14,356 nucleotides of DNA, taken from NCBI GenBank assembly GCA_028823435.1, contig JAPKBK010000020.1:1-14356 (forward strand), given 5' to 3'. Positions 14,317 through 14,356 of this stretch are shown here, piece by piece. The DNA comes from Flavobacteriales bacterium (GTDB lineage: Bacteria > Bacteroidota > Bacteroidia > Flavobacteriales_D > Sanyastnellaceae). Position numbers and translations under genes: made by a program. Below the pieces are notes generated by a model. The model saw nothing but the letters and a program-made list of their open reading frames with translations, made no database searches and was not told where the DNA came from. Numbering within the stretch: the first letter of the stretch is position 1; each line of letters opens with the position of its first letter.

Positions 14317-14356
14317 ATGGCTTCAGAACAAGAACAAAAATTAAAGGCACTCCAGC
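14317..14356 (+). CDS. recA: Recombinase RecA, 5' fragment
   Basis: Only 13 codons are inside the window (MASEQEQKLKALQ). The pattern of a short acidic/polar start followed by KLKALQ is the usual beginning of Bacteroidota RecA, where it continues into the conserved first helix. RecA forms filaments on single-stranded DNA, drives strand exchange and triggers LexA cleavage in the SOS response. The position directly after bcp supports the call, since bcp-recA is a known pairing in this phylum. Upstream sequence is A-rich with no Shine-Dalgarno motif, as for neighbouring genes. The ATP-binding core lies beyond the right edge, so identification rests on the N-terminus and context. Confidence 0.8.
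   Translation, partial: MASEQEQKLKALQ

Noticed and set aside
1..14356. CRISPR array, tRNA/rRNA, insertion sequence, toxin-antitoxin or phage-defence genes
   Set aside because: No regularly spaced repeats, no cloverleaf-like or rRNA sequence, no transposase and no recognisable defence gene were found in either strand.

Overview
The window reads as a compact chromosomal segment from a Bacteroidota bacterium, most likely a Flavobacteriales-type lineage. Evidence for this includes the coiled-coil protein / zapA / rny block, the serC-serA-DUF1015 block, bcp next to recA, and a secreted protein with a type IX secretion-like tail. TAnnTTTG -7 promoter boxes and the near absence of Shine-Dalgarno sequences point the same way. 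Species cannot be named from this sequence. Coding density is very high: no gene-free stretch exceeds about 100 bases. I see no rRNA, tRNA, CRISPR array, insertion sequence, phage gene or attachment site, and no clear frameshift or pseudogene.

Left edge (1-1616, minus): the first 538 codons of a secreted M23/LytM peptidase with a long C-terminal extension, running off the window. It is divergent from a plus-strand block. The 93-base gap between them carries -7 boxes for both directions. The plus block is a 109-aa coiled-coil (ZapB-like) protein, ZapA, ribonuclease Y, a polysaccharide flippase of the WzxC/TuaB type, and a membrane-anchored or exported 2-Cys glutathione peroxidase. Spacings are 7, 18, 14 and 24 bases, so much of it may be co-transcribed.

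Middle (6131-11216, plus): serC and serA (4-base overlap), a DUF1015 protein (2-base gap), a YggS-type PLP-binding protein (8-base overlap) and a secreted beta-propeller protein (25-base gap). SerA and SerC make O-phosphoserine from 3-phosphoglycerate. YggS would buffer PLP, the cofactor of SerC. DUF1015 has no assigned reaction; its DGHHR motif resembles the nucleotide-binding motif of ParB/Srx-fold proteins, which include free-serine kinases. This is the most interesting biochemical lead in the window.

Right (11191-14356): priA on the minus strand ends inside the last codons of the propeller gene (26-base convergent overlap). A 42-base divergent gap leads to bcp (peroxiredoxin Q), and then 99 bases to the first 13 codons of recA. 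That last gap holds a perfect 6+5+6 inverted repeat, a -7-like box and a possible 25-codon small ORF. priA, bcp and recA together form a replication-restart, recombination and oxidative-defence neighbourhood.

Overall this is mostly housekeeping DNA. I did not find a convincing new multi-gene defence or mobile system.
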